Shown here one piece after another: positions 17,401 to 27,172 of a stretch of 64,000 bases of DNA (positions within the stretch are counted from its first letter, which is position 1; each line of letters begins with the position of its first letter). The DNA comes from UBA699 sp050261915. GTDB lineage: Bacteria; Bacillota; Clostridia; Clostridiales; Clostridiaceae. The notes under the pieces are model-generated. The model saw only the letters and a list, made by a program, of their open reading frames with translations, ran no database searches and was not told the DNA's origin. Where the stretch lies: NCBI GenBank assembly GCA_050261915.1, contig JBLNDT010000011.1, positions 1-64,000 of the forward strand, read 5' to 3'. Both the position numbers and the translations under genes were made by a program.

Positions 17401-20400
17401 AATGTTTCTAAAATCTGAATACTTCTTTGCCATATCCAATAATTTGTCCCTTGAATCAGAAATCCCTAAACAAAAGCAAATTACACAATTTTTCCCTTTT
17501 CCTAGCCTTACCCTTGTCCTAAGGCTTAATACTGGATCAAGTACAGCACCGATTGTATTTTTTAAGGGTGCTTCATCATCCATAACCATTGGAGACTCCA
17601 AATTCCTGCATCTTCCTATAAACTCAGCTCTGCTGGTCTCGTAGGATACTTTTCCTAAAACCTCTCCATCTATGTTTAATGAATGCATAACCCAGCTTTT
17701 CTTGTCATTTTTTGATCTTGGTCTCCTTGCAGCAATGATGCATTCTGGATTTTGGATATATTCGGTACTTATAAATAAGTTGCTAAAACCAGGGTGTACT
17801 GAATCAGCATCAATTTTTGTTATTACAGCTTCAAGGTAACTTGTTATTTCAATATCACGGCTGCTATCTCCATGATTAATTAAAGTTATTTTTCTTATTT
17901 CAGTATTGTCTTCCTGGGATACAGTAATTTCAGTCTTAGTGGTTATGTTCCCATCCAATCTTTCAAATTGAGCTTTATCATTAGTAAAGTTTACTTCATA
18001 TTTATCAGGAATAGCTTTGGAAGGTTCAAAGGCTGAGCTCCAGTAATCCCCGCTGTTTAAGTTTTTAATATAAAAAAACATGCCATAGGAATCACACACA
18101 GAGTCCGCTCTCCACCTGTAAATCATTGTGTCTCCAAGGCAGCTGTATCCACCACCTCTGTTAGTCACCATTATTGAATACTCGCCATTTGACAGTAAAT
18201 GGCATTTTAAATCTCCAAGATAATCCATGTACTTCCTTGGTATAATTTTATAGTTTTTAATCTCCTCACCAGGGTCCCCATATCTGCTGCTTTTGTTATA
18301 TACTACAGTTTTGGGAACCTTTTCCTGGAGTAATAGTTCCGCTGCTTTAACTTCGGCTATATTGTGAAATCTTTTCTTTAGAATATCCGCTTTAAGTATA
18401 TTATGGATTGAAAGTAAACTCATTCCCTGGTGATGAACCATATAGTTCTTAATTATCTTCTTCTGATACCCTTTGGGAATTCTATGTGCAGTATAGTCAA
18501 CTGCTTCATAAAATCCATACCTGCCTAATAAGCCTGAATTAAGCATGTTTTTAATATTAGTTAAGGATTCCTTCAAATTCACCATCATACCAAGCAAAGA
18601 GGAATAAGGTGATATTACCAGCTCCTCACTTCCTATTCTTTTTAAAGCAGTGGCTGGAACACCAAAAGCTTTATATTGATAATTCATATTGATATCAAAC
18701 TTATAAAATGCAGACTCTGATATTCCCCAAAATCCAGATCTACCCTTTGGATATTCCATCTGCTCCCTTATTACGGCTTTGCAGGTCTCATACATCAATG
18801 TATCAGGAAAATTTTTCATTATAAGCAGCGGCATACAGTATTCAAACATTGTGCCGCTCCAAGAAACCAAACCCTTCGATTTGCCATACAAGCCCATATT
18901 CCTTCCAAGCTTAAACCAATGCCCTTGTTCAACATCTCCTTTTGCTATTGCTATAAAGCTTGCCTGTCTAGATTCTGATGCCATCAGATCATAATAACAG
19001 CTGCTGATTTCTCCGGCATCAACATCATAGCCTATTGTAAAAAGCTGCCTTTGATTGTCGTAAAGTATGGTGAAATCTGTATTATGCATCATATCCAACA
19101 GCCTTTTTTTAATCTTTAACATTTTTTCCTTTAAGTCTTCTAGTATATGTATCTCTTCTAGATTATTTAATTCATTAGCAAATTTCACTAGGAATTCCTT
19201 TAATTTTTTATTCCAATATAAATTAGAGTTCTCTGAATTTGCATTTTCGCATTTTACAATAACCTCTTTTATACCTGGTAATATATCCTTGCTAAAACTG
19301 CAGTGCTTATATCTTTCTATTTCATTTAAATAAAAGTCTTTGATTCTTAATTCCTTTTCAACCTCTTCCTGTGCAATTTTCAAAATATCCAATAGTCCTG
19401 AAATCATATTTGAATTAAGAGCAACTTCCTTTGAATACTCATCTAATGATTCACTAATAACCCATAGATACCCTGCAAGATTTCCGCTGTCTACAGTAGA
19501 AATATATTTTGGATTTAAAGGCTCTTTGGTTCTTGTATCGTACCAATTATAAAAGTGCCCCTTGTATGTGGATAGGCTTTCCATATTATTTAATATTTTT
19601 TCAAGTCTTTCAATTAATTCAAAAGTTCCTATATACCCCATATCAAAAGCTGTAATATTTGAAATCAAACCCATACCTAGATTTGTTGGTGATGTACGAT
19701 GGGCAATTCCATTATCCGGATATTCCTGATAGTTATCTGGAGCCAGCCAGTTATTCTCCTCTGATAGAAAATCTTCAAAATACGCCCAGGTTTTTCTTGA
19801 AATTATTCGAAGCATTTCCTCTTCCCCATTTGTTAATACATGCACCCTGCTTTGGTTAATACCTGTATACCATGCAATAAGGGGGCTAAGTATCCACAAT
19901 GTGCAATATGGAATAAATAATGCTCCGGTATATATACTTTTTGTAAAGGCGGCAAATAATAAAATAAATGCAGCAAATACTCCAATAGACATTGCTTTTA
20001 TATAGTCCACTATCCCTTTTCCACATTTAGCTTCCGTATTTTCTGCAGTCTGCCATTCCAATAAATTTCTCTTGCTAAATTTTAACCTGTAAATGGTCCT
20101 TGTTATAGCATCCATCATTAAATAAGCTTTAAATGGAAGAAATGCAAATACCAACAATACTTTTTCAAAAACAAGGGCAGTCCTCTTCATCCTATCGATT
20201 AAATTAGAATTTTTTGAAGAGTACATCAACCCCTCTGAAACATCAAATAATATAGGGAATATTATTGAAGCAAAAGCAGTAATAAACCATTCTTCTTCAC
20301 CTGGCAGTATAGTTAATGACAACAATATCATGAAAAATATTGAGGGTGCCAGCAGACTTCTTCTTAAATTGTCAAATATCTTCCACCTTGAAAGCAGGTT

Positions 20401-22794
20401 TAAAGATGTTCTTTTTATAATCCATGAGGAAATCTGCCAGTCGCCTCTCACCCATCGATGAAGCCTTTTAGAAGCCGATGTATAGTATGCAGGATAGTCA
20501 TCGATAAATTCAACATCTGTAATTAGTGCTGCCCTGGCAAAGGAACCTTCAAGGAGATCATGGCTCAAAACAAGATTTTCAGGTATTTTACCTTCCAAAA
20601 CCTTCATAAAAATATCAATATCATAAATCCCTTTTCCTGTATATATCCCCTCATCGAACAAGTCTTCATAAACATCAGAAACTGAGGTTGAATATATGTC
20701 AATTCCTGCTTCTCCTGAAAACATTCTTGAAAATATTGTTTTATTTGCACTAAGGGTACTTATGCTTATTCTTGGCTGCATAAGTCCATGGCCTCTTAAT
20801 ATTTTTTCTCCCTTGGGGTCCATTACAGGTTTGTTAAGTACATGACTCATAGCTCCTATAAGCTTTTTAACTGAATTCATAGGCAATTTTGTATCTGAAT
20901 CAAGTGTTATAACATATTTCACTTCTTTTAACCTATCTATTCTATTATTAACAATGTAACTGGTATTTTTATCACCACGAAGAAGCCTGTTAAATTCAAT
21001 GAGCTTCCCTCGTTTTCTCTCCCACCCCATAAAAACACCTTGTTTTTCATTATACTTTCTTATTCTATTAAAAAAATAAAATATTTCCTGTGCTTCCTTT
21101 GAGTATTTTTTATTTAGCTTATTAACCTCCTCAACAGCTGTATTTAGAAGCAGTTCATCCGATTCAGTTTTTTCATATTTGCTGTCCGTAAAATCACCAA
21201 GCATAGCAAAATATAAATTTTTTTCTCTATTAGCTATATAGTATACTTCCATATCTGATACCAGGTTTTTTATTCTTTCTTCAGATTCTAACAGAAAAGG
21301 AATAACAACAATCGTACTGTTTTCTTTAGGTATCCCCTCTGAATACTCCAGCTTTGGAATAAACCTTGGAACAAATATATAGTTTAAACTCCAGTTTAAA
21401 GTTGAAATTATTATTTCACTGCATGGTACTATTGCCGCAAAAAAAGCTAGAATAAAATCAAACATCCCATACTCTGGGTAATTCGAGTAATTTAAAATAC
21501 AGAGCCCTAAGGTAAGTGCAATGGTACCTCCAAATATCCCTGCGAGATATAATTCAACCCTGGTTTTTTTTAATCCTAACCATGTATTTTTGCATCCAAG
21601 TTTCTTTTTTAATGTACCCACTCCATCATCTACAAGATAGTAGCCTACATGTTTTTCATAATCCAAACTGTTGTTTTCCATTGCTTCACTGGCACACTCA
21701 ATTGATTTTTTCGCAATATAAACCTCAGATAATTTAGTTTTTCTAGATAGTTTTTCAACACTGTGTCTGTAGTAATCCCTTGACTCATAATCCATAAGGG
21801 CATAATGTTTATATGGGTCTCCTCGTAATATTTTTTCAACTAGATTAAGCTTTTCAAAGGATTCCTTCCAGTTTAGATTTGCTGTATATCGTATTCCATT
21901 AATACAATTTCCCATTAAGATTTCACATAGGGCCTGTTTTTGATGTTCCTGATTAATTATACTGTCAATACTTGTATTCTTTTTTTCAACCTCACCTTCA
22001 ATCCATAGATAAATTGAGGAAGTATCTGCGGAATTTTCCCTTAATGCCTTCATAAGACTTGACACAAAATGGGAGTTGTAATCAATGCAGTCTTTTTTAA
22101 TATCCTCTAAAACTGCTTCAAAATCATTTTCATATATTGCATTAATAAGTTTATCAGCAATATACTCTCCTTTATTAATTTCCTTTTCTTCAAAAACAAG
22201 ACCTTTAACAATTTTCCCAAGACTTTCTATAAGTGCCGCCCTTATCATAATAGGCAAAGCCCACAATTCAGCAATTGTCAGCACTGAGTTTTTTTGGCAT
22301 GCATTGATATAGGTTTCAATGGTATTTTCATCAATCCTGCCCTCACAACTTTTTACAATTTCCCTTGCTATAAAAAAAATCCTTGGAACTCCTTTATACA
22401 TCCCTGATTTTATTATGGGAAGATTTTTGTAAAAAGACTCAAGCCCGCTATTTTTTATCTCTTTATATTCCCTTTCAATCAGATAAAAATTGTCTAGTAG
22501 CCACTGGGTGCAGTTCCCTGTATTTTTTTTGTTTTCAACTGCTTTTGTCAAATACTCATGTGCTTTAACTATTTCACTATAGGATTTTTTAAGATTTATA
22601 ATTACAGCCTTTCTATTTAAATAAATTTTATTAAATCCATAGTTAAAATTTTCTATTCCAAATGCACTTTTTTCAATTTCATCATTATTTATATTTATCT
22701 CTGGAATTTCAAAGGGGGAATCCTCCTGTTTTTGATTTGCTGAAAACAAATATAAAACTGCTGCAAATACAATTATTGCTGTAAAATAATACAT
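14401..22794 (-). CDS. Giant cyclic beta-glucan synthase-like protein (GT84-GH94)
   Basis: A single 2797-residue frame has the order seen in cyclic beta-1,2-glucan synthases (NdvB/Cgs). It comprises an N-terminal membrane helix and helical region (1-400), membrane helices near 415-475, and a GT84 domain with TLDSDT (about 629), HDLLEGS (about 744) and RLHRWVRGDWQ (about 776). More membrane helices follow to about 975, then a glycoamylase-type domain (about 1000-1450), two beta-sandwich regions, and a C-terminal GH94 phosphorylase-like domain with the acid motif GSGDWNDG (about 2480). It should polymerise UDP-glucose and trim or cyclise the chain. GAAGGGGTGG precedes the ATG. It is a single gene with its own terminator region, and no partner exporter is in the window. 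Confidence 0.85.
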   Translation of the reverse strand: MYYFTAIIVFAAVLYLFSANQKQEDSPFEIPEININNDEIEKSAFGIENFNYGFNKIYLNRKAVIINLKKSYSEIVKAHEYLTKAVENKKNTGNCTQWLLDNFYLIEREYKEIKNSGLESFYKNLPIIKSGMYKGVPRIFFIAREIVKSCEGRIDENTIETYINACQKNSVLTIAELWALPIMIRAALIESLGKIVKGLVFEEKEINKGEYIADKLINAIYENDFEAVLEDIKKDCIDYNSHFVSSLMKALRENSADTSSIYLWIEGEVEKKNTSIDSIINQEHQKQALCEILMGNCINGIRYTANLNWKESFEKLNLVEKILRGDPYKHYALMDYESRDYYRHSVEKLSRKTKLSEVYIAKKSIECASEAMENNSLDYEKHVGYYLVDDGVGTLKKKLGCKNTWLGLKKTRVELYLAGIFGGTIALTLGLCILNYSNYPEYGMFDFILAFFAAIVPCSEIIISTLNWSLNYIFVPRFIPKLEYSEGIPKENSTIVVIPFLLESEERIKNLVSDMEVYYIANREKNLYFAMLGDFTDSKYEKTESDELLLNTAVEEVNKLNKKYSKEAQEIFYFFNRIRKYNEKQGVFMGWERKRGKLIEFNRLLRGDKNTSYIVNNRIDRLKEVKYVITLDSDTKLPMNSVKKLIGAMSHVLNKPVMDPKGEKILRGHGLMQPRISISTLSANKTIFSRMFSGEAGIDIYSTSVSDVYEDLFDEGIYTGKGIYDIDIFMKVLEGKIPENLVLSHDLLEGSFARAALITDVEFIDDYPAYYTSASKRLHRWVRGDWQISSWIIKRTSLNLLSRWKIFDNLRRSLLAPSIFFMILLSLTILPGEEEWFITAFASIIFPILFDVSEGLMYSSKNSNLIDRMKRTALVFEKVLLVFAFLPFKAYLMMDAITRTIYRLKFSKRNLLEWQTAENTEAKCGKGIVDYIKAMSIGVFAAFILLFAAFTKSIYTGALFIPYCTLWILSPLIAWYTGINQSRVHVLTNGEEEMLRIISRKTWAYFEDFLSEENNWLAPDNYQEYPDNGIAHRTSPTNLGMGLISNITAFDMGYIGTFELIERLEKILNNMESLSTYKGHFYNWYDTRTKEPLNPKYISTVDSGNLAGYLWVISESLDEYSKEVALNSNMISGLLDILKIAQEEVEKELRIKDFYLNEIERYKHCSFSKDILPGIKEVIVKCENANSENSNLYWNKKLKEFLVKFANELNNLEEIHILEDLKEKMLKIKKRLLDMMHNTDFTILYDNQRQLFTIGYDVDAGEISSCYYDLMASESRQASFIAIAKGDVEQGHWFKLGRNMGLYGKSKGLVSWSGTMFEYCMPLLIMKNFPDTLMYETCKAVIREQMEYPKGRSGFWGISESAFYKFDINMNYQYKAFGVPATALKRIGSEELVISPYSSLLGMMVNLKESLTNIKNMLNSGLLGRYGFYEAVDYTAHRIPKGYQKKIIKNYMVHHQGMSLLSIHNILKADILKKRFHNIAEVKAAELLLQEKVPKTVVYNKSSRYGDPGEEIKNYKIIPRKYMDYLGDLKCHLLSNGEYSIMVTNRGGGYSCLGDTMIYRWRADSVCDSYGMFFYIKNLNSGDYWSSAFEPSKAIPDKYEVNFTNDKAQFERLDGNITTKTEITVSQEDNTEIRKITLINHGDSSRDIEITSYLEAVITKIDADSVHPGFSNLFISTEYIQNPECIIAARRPRSKNDKKSWVMHSLNIDGEVLGKVSYETSRAEFIGRCRNLESPMVMDDEAPLKNTIGAVLDPVLSLRTRVRLGKGKNCVICFCLGISDSRDKLLDMAKKYSDFRNINRVFDLSWTQSILELKYMGIRSPKANLFQDLASRIIYINSSIRERGNLIKNIKQGQRALWCYGISGDIPIVSIVIQCSMDIDNVKQGILAHEYLSRRGLKFDLVIINMEESDYIQSLQNSLRDLADSGYARDRQNKPGGIFILNRALAPEEDIDLIKAVSRIVINSSEGSFNWNVKNIKENKNDVEYIPMEHVEYKYSNEPIEKPNLNYFNGFGGFNSENNSYVIILKDYVNTPAPWINVISNENFGFQVSENGVGYTWNINSRENKLTRWSNDPVRDSESEALFLRDEDSGVPFGITPMPFRDSGEYIIEHGLGFSSFKHSVYGIKGEVTMFVPKDQHLKIIKIKLKNTSDKERKISLTYYCRIVLGVTVDKTSPFIYSAYEDNEDYIYSVNPYNEHFSKEKCYLKVIGGIENSYTGDRNEFIGSNFSIDNPEALKREKLSNNTGAGYDPCLAVNSKITLGLNDEKDIIILLGEEKEKDKIKEVISMYNSIEKVNEAFSVVRLFWKELTGTFKVETPDKSIDIMLNGWLVYQTLVCRIWARSAFYQSGGAYGFRDQLQDVMSISWLDPTITREHIIYSASRQFIEGDVQHWWHPVIESGIRTRFSDDLLWLPYVTSDYIKSTGDYSILREEASFLEDIPLALDEDERYSVSKKSEEKGSIYEHCLRALDKALKYGPHNIPLMGSGDWNDGFSTIGNGGSGESIWLGWFIFKILEEFIPLCQYMEDENSVKKYLSEKNYIIFNLEENAWDGDWYRRAYFDDGTPLGSFKNDECQIDSLAQSWGVISGGAMKSRAKTAMRSLEKYLVREDKRMVVLFSPPFDKSKMEPGYIKGYLPGVRENGGQYTHAAVWVVIAMAMMGNNNSLEIFNMLNPINHTMSYLDCEIYKTEPYVMAADVYAVPPHIGRGGWTWYTGASGWMYRAGLEWILGLKLNGKEGFRVEPCIPDYWDKFNIDYKKGKCLYHIKVRRGGNKGLYIENNKIKSGIVPYFDKGEFQVEVII

Positions 22795-22867
22795 TAAACC
22801 ACCCCTTCAAAAATAATCTTGATTTAAAATATTATTCCCCACTTTCCAGAATTTATTTGACCTAAAT

Positions 22868-22902
22868 AAAAAAGATGCATAAAAATTATGCATCTTTTTT
22901 TT
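22868..22902 (-). terminator. Terminator after lysC-lysA
   Basis: The stem AAAAAAGATGCATAA/TTATGCATCTTTTTT (22868-22882 with 22886-22900) has a 3-base loop. It lies between lysA and the next minus-strand gene and has T runs in both readings. Confidence 0.88.
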
Positions 22903-24199
22903 ATAAATTAATTTCATTATTAATCAAATCCTCATAGGTTTGCCTTTTACATATAAGTCTGGATTTTCCATCTTTTACAAGAACCACCGCAGCCTTAGGT
23001 ATCTTATTGTAGTTGCTTGACATTGAATAACAGTAAGCACCTGTAGCAAACACAGCTAGTATGTCACCGCTTGCAGGAGTTCCAATTTCAAAGTCTTTTA
23101 TTAGTATATCTCCAGATTCGCAGCATTTTCCTGCTATTGTAACAACTTCTTTATTTGCTGGTTCCACATTGTTACACACTGCACATTCATATTCAGCATC
23201 ATATAATGAAGGTCTAATATTGTCTGTCATCCCTCCATCAACTGCTACATATTTTCTTATCCCGGGAACCTCTTTAATAGAACCTATTGTATATAATGTT
23301 GTTCCAGAGTTTCCAACTATTGATCTTCCTGGTTCTATGGTTAATGCCGGAACCTCCATATTCAGCTCTTCACACTTTTCATTAGCCCTATTAAGTATTA
23401 CTGCAGAAAAATCCTCAATTGAAAGAGGATCGTCCCACTCAGTATAATAGATTCCAAAACCGCCTCCAAGGTCAAGTTCTGATACCTCCATACCTGTCTT
23501 TTCCTTTATCTCAACTATTATGTTAATCATTGTGTCTACAGCATCTTCGTAAGGTTGTGTTTCAAATATCTGAGATCCTATATGGCAATGAATTCCTCCA
23601 AATTCGATATTTGATAGTGATGCAGCTTTTTTAACTGCTTCTATTATATTGTTTTCTAGTGGAGTAAATCCAAATTTTGAATCTATTTGTCCTGTTTTAA
23701 TATAATCATGGGTATGAGCTTCTATCCCAGGAGTTAATCTTAGCAGTATTCTTTGAGTTGTTCCCATTTCCTTTGCCATAGTATCTATAAGGTCCATCTC
23801 ATAATAATTATCTACTACAAAAGCTCCAACCTTAAGTTCAAGGCCCATTCTTATTTCATCAATGGTTTTATTGTTACCGTGAAAATATACCTTTTCAAGG
23901 GGGAACCCGCTTTTATATGCTGTAAAAAGTTCCCCGCCAGATACCACATCAAGACAAAGTCCTTCTTCTTTGATAATTTTGCACATTGCCATAGTTAAAA
24001 ATGCTTTTCCAGCATAAGCAACCCTGTTTTTCCCATTTTCAACTTTAAATGACTTGTAATACCTTTTGCACTGACTTCTTATTAGAGCTTCATCCATGAC
24101 ATAAAGAGGGGTTTTATACTCCTTAGCCAGATTTTCAGCACTTATTCCACCAATATAAAGGGCGTTATTTTTAACTTCCATACTCCCTAATAATTTCAT
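22901..24199 (-). CDS. lysA: Diaminopimelate decarboxylase
   Basis: The 432-residue PLP enzyme of fold type III has the Schiff-base Lys motif VAYAGKAFLT (about residue 64), the phosphate-binding LDLGGGFG, EPGRSIV, and the C-terminal CESGDIL and ATGAYCYSMSSNYN blocks. It makes L-lysine from meso-diaminopimelate. It lies 17 bases behind lysC in the same operon, so the lysine riboswitch upstream of lysC controls both. Confidence 0.96.
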   Translation of the reverse strand: MKLLGSMEVKNNALYIGGISAENLAKEYKTPLYVMDEALIRSQCKRYYKSFKVENGKNRVAYAGKAFLTMAMCKIIKEEGLCLDVVSGGELFTAYKSGFPLEKVYFHGNNKTIDEIRMGLELKVGAFVVDNYYEMDLIDTMAKEMGTTQRILLRLTPGIEAHTHDYIKTGQIDSKFGFTPLENNIIEAVKKAASLSNIEFGGIHCHIGSQIFETQPYEDAVDTMINIIVEIKEKTGMEVSELDLGGGFGIYYTEWDDPLSIEDFSAVILNRANEKCEELNMEVPALTIEPGRSIVGNSGTTLYTIGSIKEVPGIRKYVAVDGGMTDNIRPSLYDAEYECAVCNNVEPANKEVVTIAGKCCESGDILIKDFEIGTPASGDILAVFATGAYCYSMSSNYNKIPKAAVVLVKDGKSRLICKRQTYEDLINNEINL

Positions 24200-24216
24200 A
24201 TTAATGCCTCCGGTGA

Positions 24217-25422
24217 TTATAAATTAAATTCAGTAGCTATAAGTTCAATGGCTCTTTGCTTGTCTTCCTGCTTTATTGTACAAGTTATTCTTATTTCAGA
24301 TGTAGTTATCATCTTAACTTCTATTTTATTCTGTTTGAATATTTTAAATACCTTGGCAGCCACTCCTGAAGTAGTTTTCATTCCTATACCAACTATTGAG
24401 AATTTTGTTACATCTTCATCAATAGCAAGTTTTTCTTTATCAGAATAAAATTTTTCTATTATATCTAGGCATTCCTTTAAGTCTGTTTTTGGTATTGTAA
24501 AGGATATATTTACCTTTCCGTTTATTGGTGCTGTCTGACTTATCATATCTATATTTATTCTCTTTTTTGCTACACTTTCAAACAAATCAGAAACAACATT
24601 TATATCATTTTCTATATCCTTTATTGTTATGGCTACATCTTCATCGCTGGTTGCCAGTCCTGTAATTGGTTTGCTTTCCATGTTCATTTTATTTGATACC
24701 TCCCTGATAACTGTTCCTTTTATATCGCTGTTGCTTAGACCTACATATATTGGTATGCCATACTTTTGACCAAGTTCGATGGACCTGGAATGCATTACCT
24801 GGGCACCAAGACTTGAAAGTTCCAGCATTTCCTCATAATCAATTTCATCAAGTTTTTTTGCATTTTTATATTTTCTTGGGTCTACGCTGTATATTCCGTC
24901 AACATCTGTATATATCTCACAAATTCCCTTTAGCTTTACTGCAATTGCTACAGCAGAAGTATCCGAGCCACCTCTTCCAAGAGTTGTTATATCTCCTTCT
25001 TCATTAACCCCCTGGAATCCGGCTACAATTACTATTTTACCCTCATTAAGGCTTTTTCTTATCTTTTTATTATCTATGTCATATATAAGGGATTTTCCAT
25101 ATTGTCCGCTGGTTTTTATTCCTATCTGATAAGCTGTATAGCTTATTGCCTCCTGACCAAGACTTTGTATTGCTATAGCAAGCAATGCACAGGATATCAT
25201 TTCTCCTGTAGATAGCAATGCATCCATTTCTCTTTTATCTGGATTGTCTGTAATCTGAGATGCAAGATCAATTAAGTTATCTGTGGTATCTCCCATGGCT
25301 GAAACTACAACCACTAGATCGTCTCCTGCTTTTTTTCTTTTTACTACTGTTTCTGCTACTTTTTTTATTCTGTCAATAGTTCCAACGGAACTTCCGCCAT
25401 ACTTTTGTACTACTACTGCCAC
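24217..25422 (-). CDS. lysC: Aspartate kinase
   Basis: The 401-residue protein has the kinase N-terminus VVVQKYGGSSVGTIDRIKKVA, the conserved TLGRGGSDTSAVA block, DVDGIYSVDPR, and two ACT domains in the last about 150 residues. It phosphorylates aspartate, the first step to lysine, threonine and methionine. The start is a GTG behind GGAGAGTG. The lysine riboswitch just upstream and lysA just downstream mark it as the lysine-dedicated isozyme. Confidence 0.96.
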   Translation of the reverse strand: MAVVVQKYGGSSVGTIDRIKKVAETVVKRKKAGDDLVVVVSAMGDTTDNLIDLASQITDNPDKREMDALLSTGEMISCALLAIAIQSLGQEAISYTAYQIGIKTSGQYGKSLIYDIDNKKIRKSLNEGKIVIVAGFQGVNEEGDITTLGRGGSDTSAVAIAVKLKGICEIYTDVDGIYSVDPRKYKNAKKLDEIDYEEMLELSSLGAQVMHSRSIELGQKYGIPIYVGLSNSDIKGTVIREVSNKMNMESKPITGLATSDEDVAITIKDIENDINVVSDLFESVAKKRINIDMISQTAPINGKVNISFTIPKTDLKECLDIIEKFYSDKEKLAIDEDVTKFSIVGIGMKTTSGVAAKVFKIFKQNKIEVKMITTSEIRITCTIKQEDKQRAIELIATEFNL

Positions 25423-25454
25423 AATATCACTCTCCTATTCTTATAATGTAGTCT

Positions 25455-25700
25455 GATACCTATAAAAAAATGAATACAGCAAAGGAACACCTTGCCGTAT
25501 TCATAGGAAATACAACTTGTGAGTCCTTTGTAGCTCTCCACTTTAAAAAAAGTGACAACTCCCCATATGTTATATGTGGAGCCAGAAAATAATTTTGCCA
25601 AACTACTTTCTTCGGCTGTAATCCCTTTTTCCTCCATCATAACCCGCCGGTTCAGTAAGGATACTAATAATTACAGCGCCTCTACCCTAAGGCATCCATT
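25455..25700 (-). promoter_or_regulatory. Lysine riboswitch (L-box) for lysC-lysA
   Basis: On the minus strand the leader contains AGGGTAGAGGCGCTG, AGCCGAAG, TTTGGCA and GGAGTTGTCACT in the order of the L-box consensus. A terminator stem GAATACGGCAA/TTTGCTGTATTC (about 25472-25503) and a T run follow, just before lysC. Lysine binding is expected to favour the terminator. Confidence 0.92.
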
Positions 25701-25718
25701 TTCAATTAGAATAAATCT

Positions 25719-25747
25719 ATAATAACATAAGTATTTATACATTTCAA
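25719..25747 (-). promoter_or_regulatory. Promoter of the lysine riboswitch operon
   Basis: TTGAAA (25742-25747) and TATTAT (25719-25724) are spaced by 17 bases on the minus strand, immediately upstream of the riboswitch. Confidence 0.7.
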
Positions 25748-25778
25748 CCTGTTTATATACATTTTTTTATTATTAGCC

Positions 25779-27080
25779 TTAGGAATTGTAATACTCTACA
25801 AAAGAATCAAGTGAATAAATATAATCCAAAGTGCCTCCAAACTCCCTAATGGAGTGCATAGCAAGCACTGCTATGCCAATATCCACTGAACGCATATTAA
25901 GCTTTGATGAAGCTGTAGGACCAATGGTGGAACCTCCCCTTTCATCTGAGCGGTTAACGAATCGCTGCACAGGAATGCCGACCTTTCTGCATACCCCTTC
26001 ATAGACAGCACTGGAAATTCCGTCAGAGGTATAGCTTTGGCTTGCACTGATTTTTATAACAGGTCCTTTGTTTATAACTGGTCTGTTAACAGGATCAGAC
26101 TTTTCAGGATAATTTGGATGCAGCGCATGACCAAGGTCACAGGATATAATAAAGGATTTTGCCTGAGCCCTGAAATAATCTTCTTTATTAAGACCTAAAC
26201 AAATAGAAATCCTTTCAAGTAAAGAACCGAGCATATCGGAATTTGCTCCTTGTTTTGTAGTGTTGCCTACCTCCTCATTATCAAAACACACCATAACTTT
26301 AGTGGATTTTGACTCACTAGATGATGCCAAGGCACTTATTCCTGCATATACCATGGATAGGTCATCAAGCCTTCCAGAGGATATAAACTCATTGTTAAGC
26401 CCTGTAATACATCCTTTTTGAAATTCATATAAAAACAAATCAAAATCAGCTATATCATTTACTTCAACATTAATTTCCTCTGCTATTGCTTTGATAAGAC
26501 AGTTTTTACTTTCCATCTCCTTATTAACCAAAGCCAAAATAGGCAGTATATCCTTCTGTTTGTTTAACTCAATTCCGGAATTAACGTTTCTATTCATATG
26601 AATTGCAAGATTAGGTATTACAAGAAGAGGTCTTTTTATGTTTATGAGCCTTGTTTCAGGGTTCATAAAATCATTAGTTTTTAATACCACCCTTCCTGCA
26701 ACAGAAAGGGGTCTGTCAAGCCAAGTATTTATTATGGGCCCTCCATAAACCTCAGTATTTAATTTTATATAGGAACCTTCTGTTTCAATTTCCGGGATGG
26801 GTTTTATTCTAAATCCAGGTGAATCAGTATGTGCACCTATTATTTTAAAACCATCATCCTCCAGTTTGCCACTACCTGCTATAAATGCAACCAAGGCAGA
26901 TTGGTTCCTTATTACAAAATATCTTCCACCCTTATCAATTTTCCATCTATCCTCTTCTTTAAGCTCTAAAAAACTATTTTCAATAAGAATTTCTTTTATA
27001 TTTTCTACAGCATGAAATACAGTTGGGCTTTCATAAATAAAATCTATAAGCTTTTGTGCTTCAATCAAATTTTCATTCAT
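25779..27080 (-). CDS. M18 family aminopeptidase
   Basis: The 433-residue di-zinc peptidase has the M18 metal motifs GAHTDSPGFRIKP (about residue 82), VCFDNEEVGN (about 265, with the catalytic Glu pair), SCDLGHALHPNY and DERGGSTIG. The family cleaves N-terminal acidic or other residues in the cytoplasm. It is a separate minus-strand gene upstream of the lysine operon, and no terminator is obvious behind it. Confidence 0.93.
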   Translation of the reverse strand: MNENLIEAQKLIDFIYESPTVFHAVENIKEILIENSFLELKEEDRWKIDKGGRYFVIRNQSALVAFIAGSGKLEDDGFKIIGAHTDSPGFRIKPIPEIETEGSYIKLNTEVYGGPIINTWLDRPLSVAGRVVLKTNDFMNPETRLINIKRPLLVIPNLAIHMNRNVNSGIELNKQKDILPILALVNKEMESKNCLIKAIAEEINVEVNDIADFDLFLYEFQKGCITGLNNEFISSGRLDDLSMVYAGISALASSSESKSTKVMVCFDNEEVGNTTKQGANSDMLGSLLERISICLGLNKEDYFRAQAKSFIISCDLGHALHPNYPEKSDPVNRPVINKGPVIKISASQSYTSDGISSAVYEGVCRKVGIPVQRFVNRSDERGGSTIGPTASSKLNMRSVDIGIAVLAMHSIREFGGTLDYIYSLDSFVEYYNS

Positions 27081-27125
27081 TGTATTTCTCCTTACATAAC
27101 ATATTAAAAATAGTATATCAAAATA

Positions 27126-27164
27126 ATAAAAAAAAGTAACTTATTATGTATATAACAAGTTACT
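27126..27164 (-). terminator. Terminator after the rhodanese lipoprotein gene
   Basis: The stem AGTAACTT/AAGTTACT (27135-27142 with 27157-27164) extends partly into an A/T-rich loop, and the minus strand then has an eight-T run. Confidence 0.75.
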
Positions 27165-27172
27165 AGTCTATT

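Noticed and set aside
14811..22568. Many antisense open frames of 60-110 codons on the plus strand
   Set aside because: They are shadows of the giant minus-strand gene: no ribosome sites, no protein motifs, low-complexity composition.
25413..25640. 75-codon open frame on the minus strand before lysC
   Set aside because: It lies inside the lysine riboswitch and its terminator, and has no ribosome site; it is an RNA element, not a gene.
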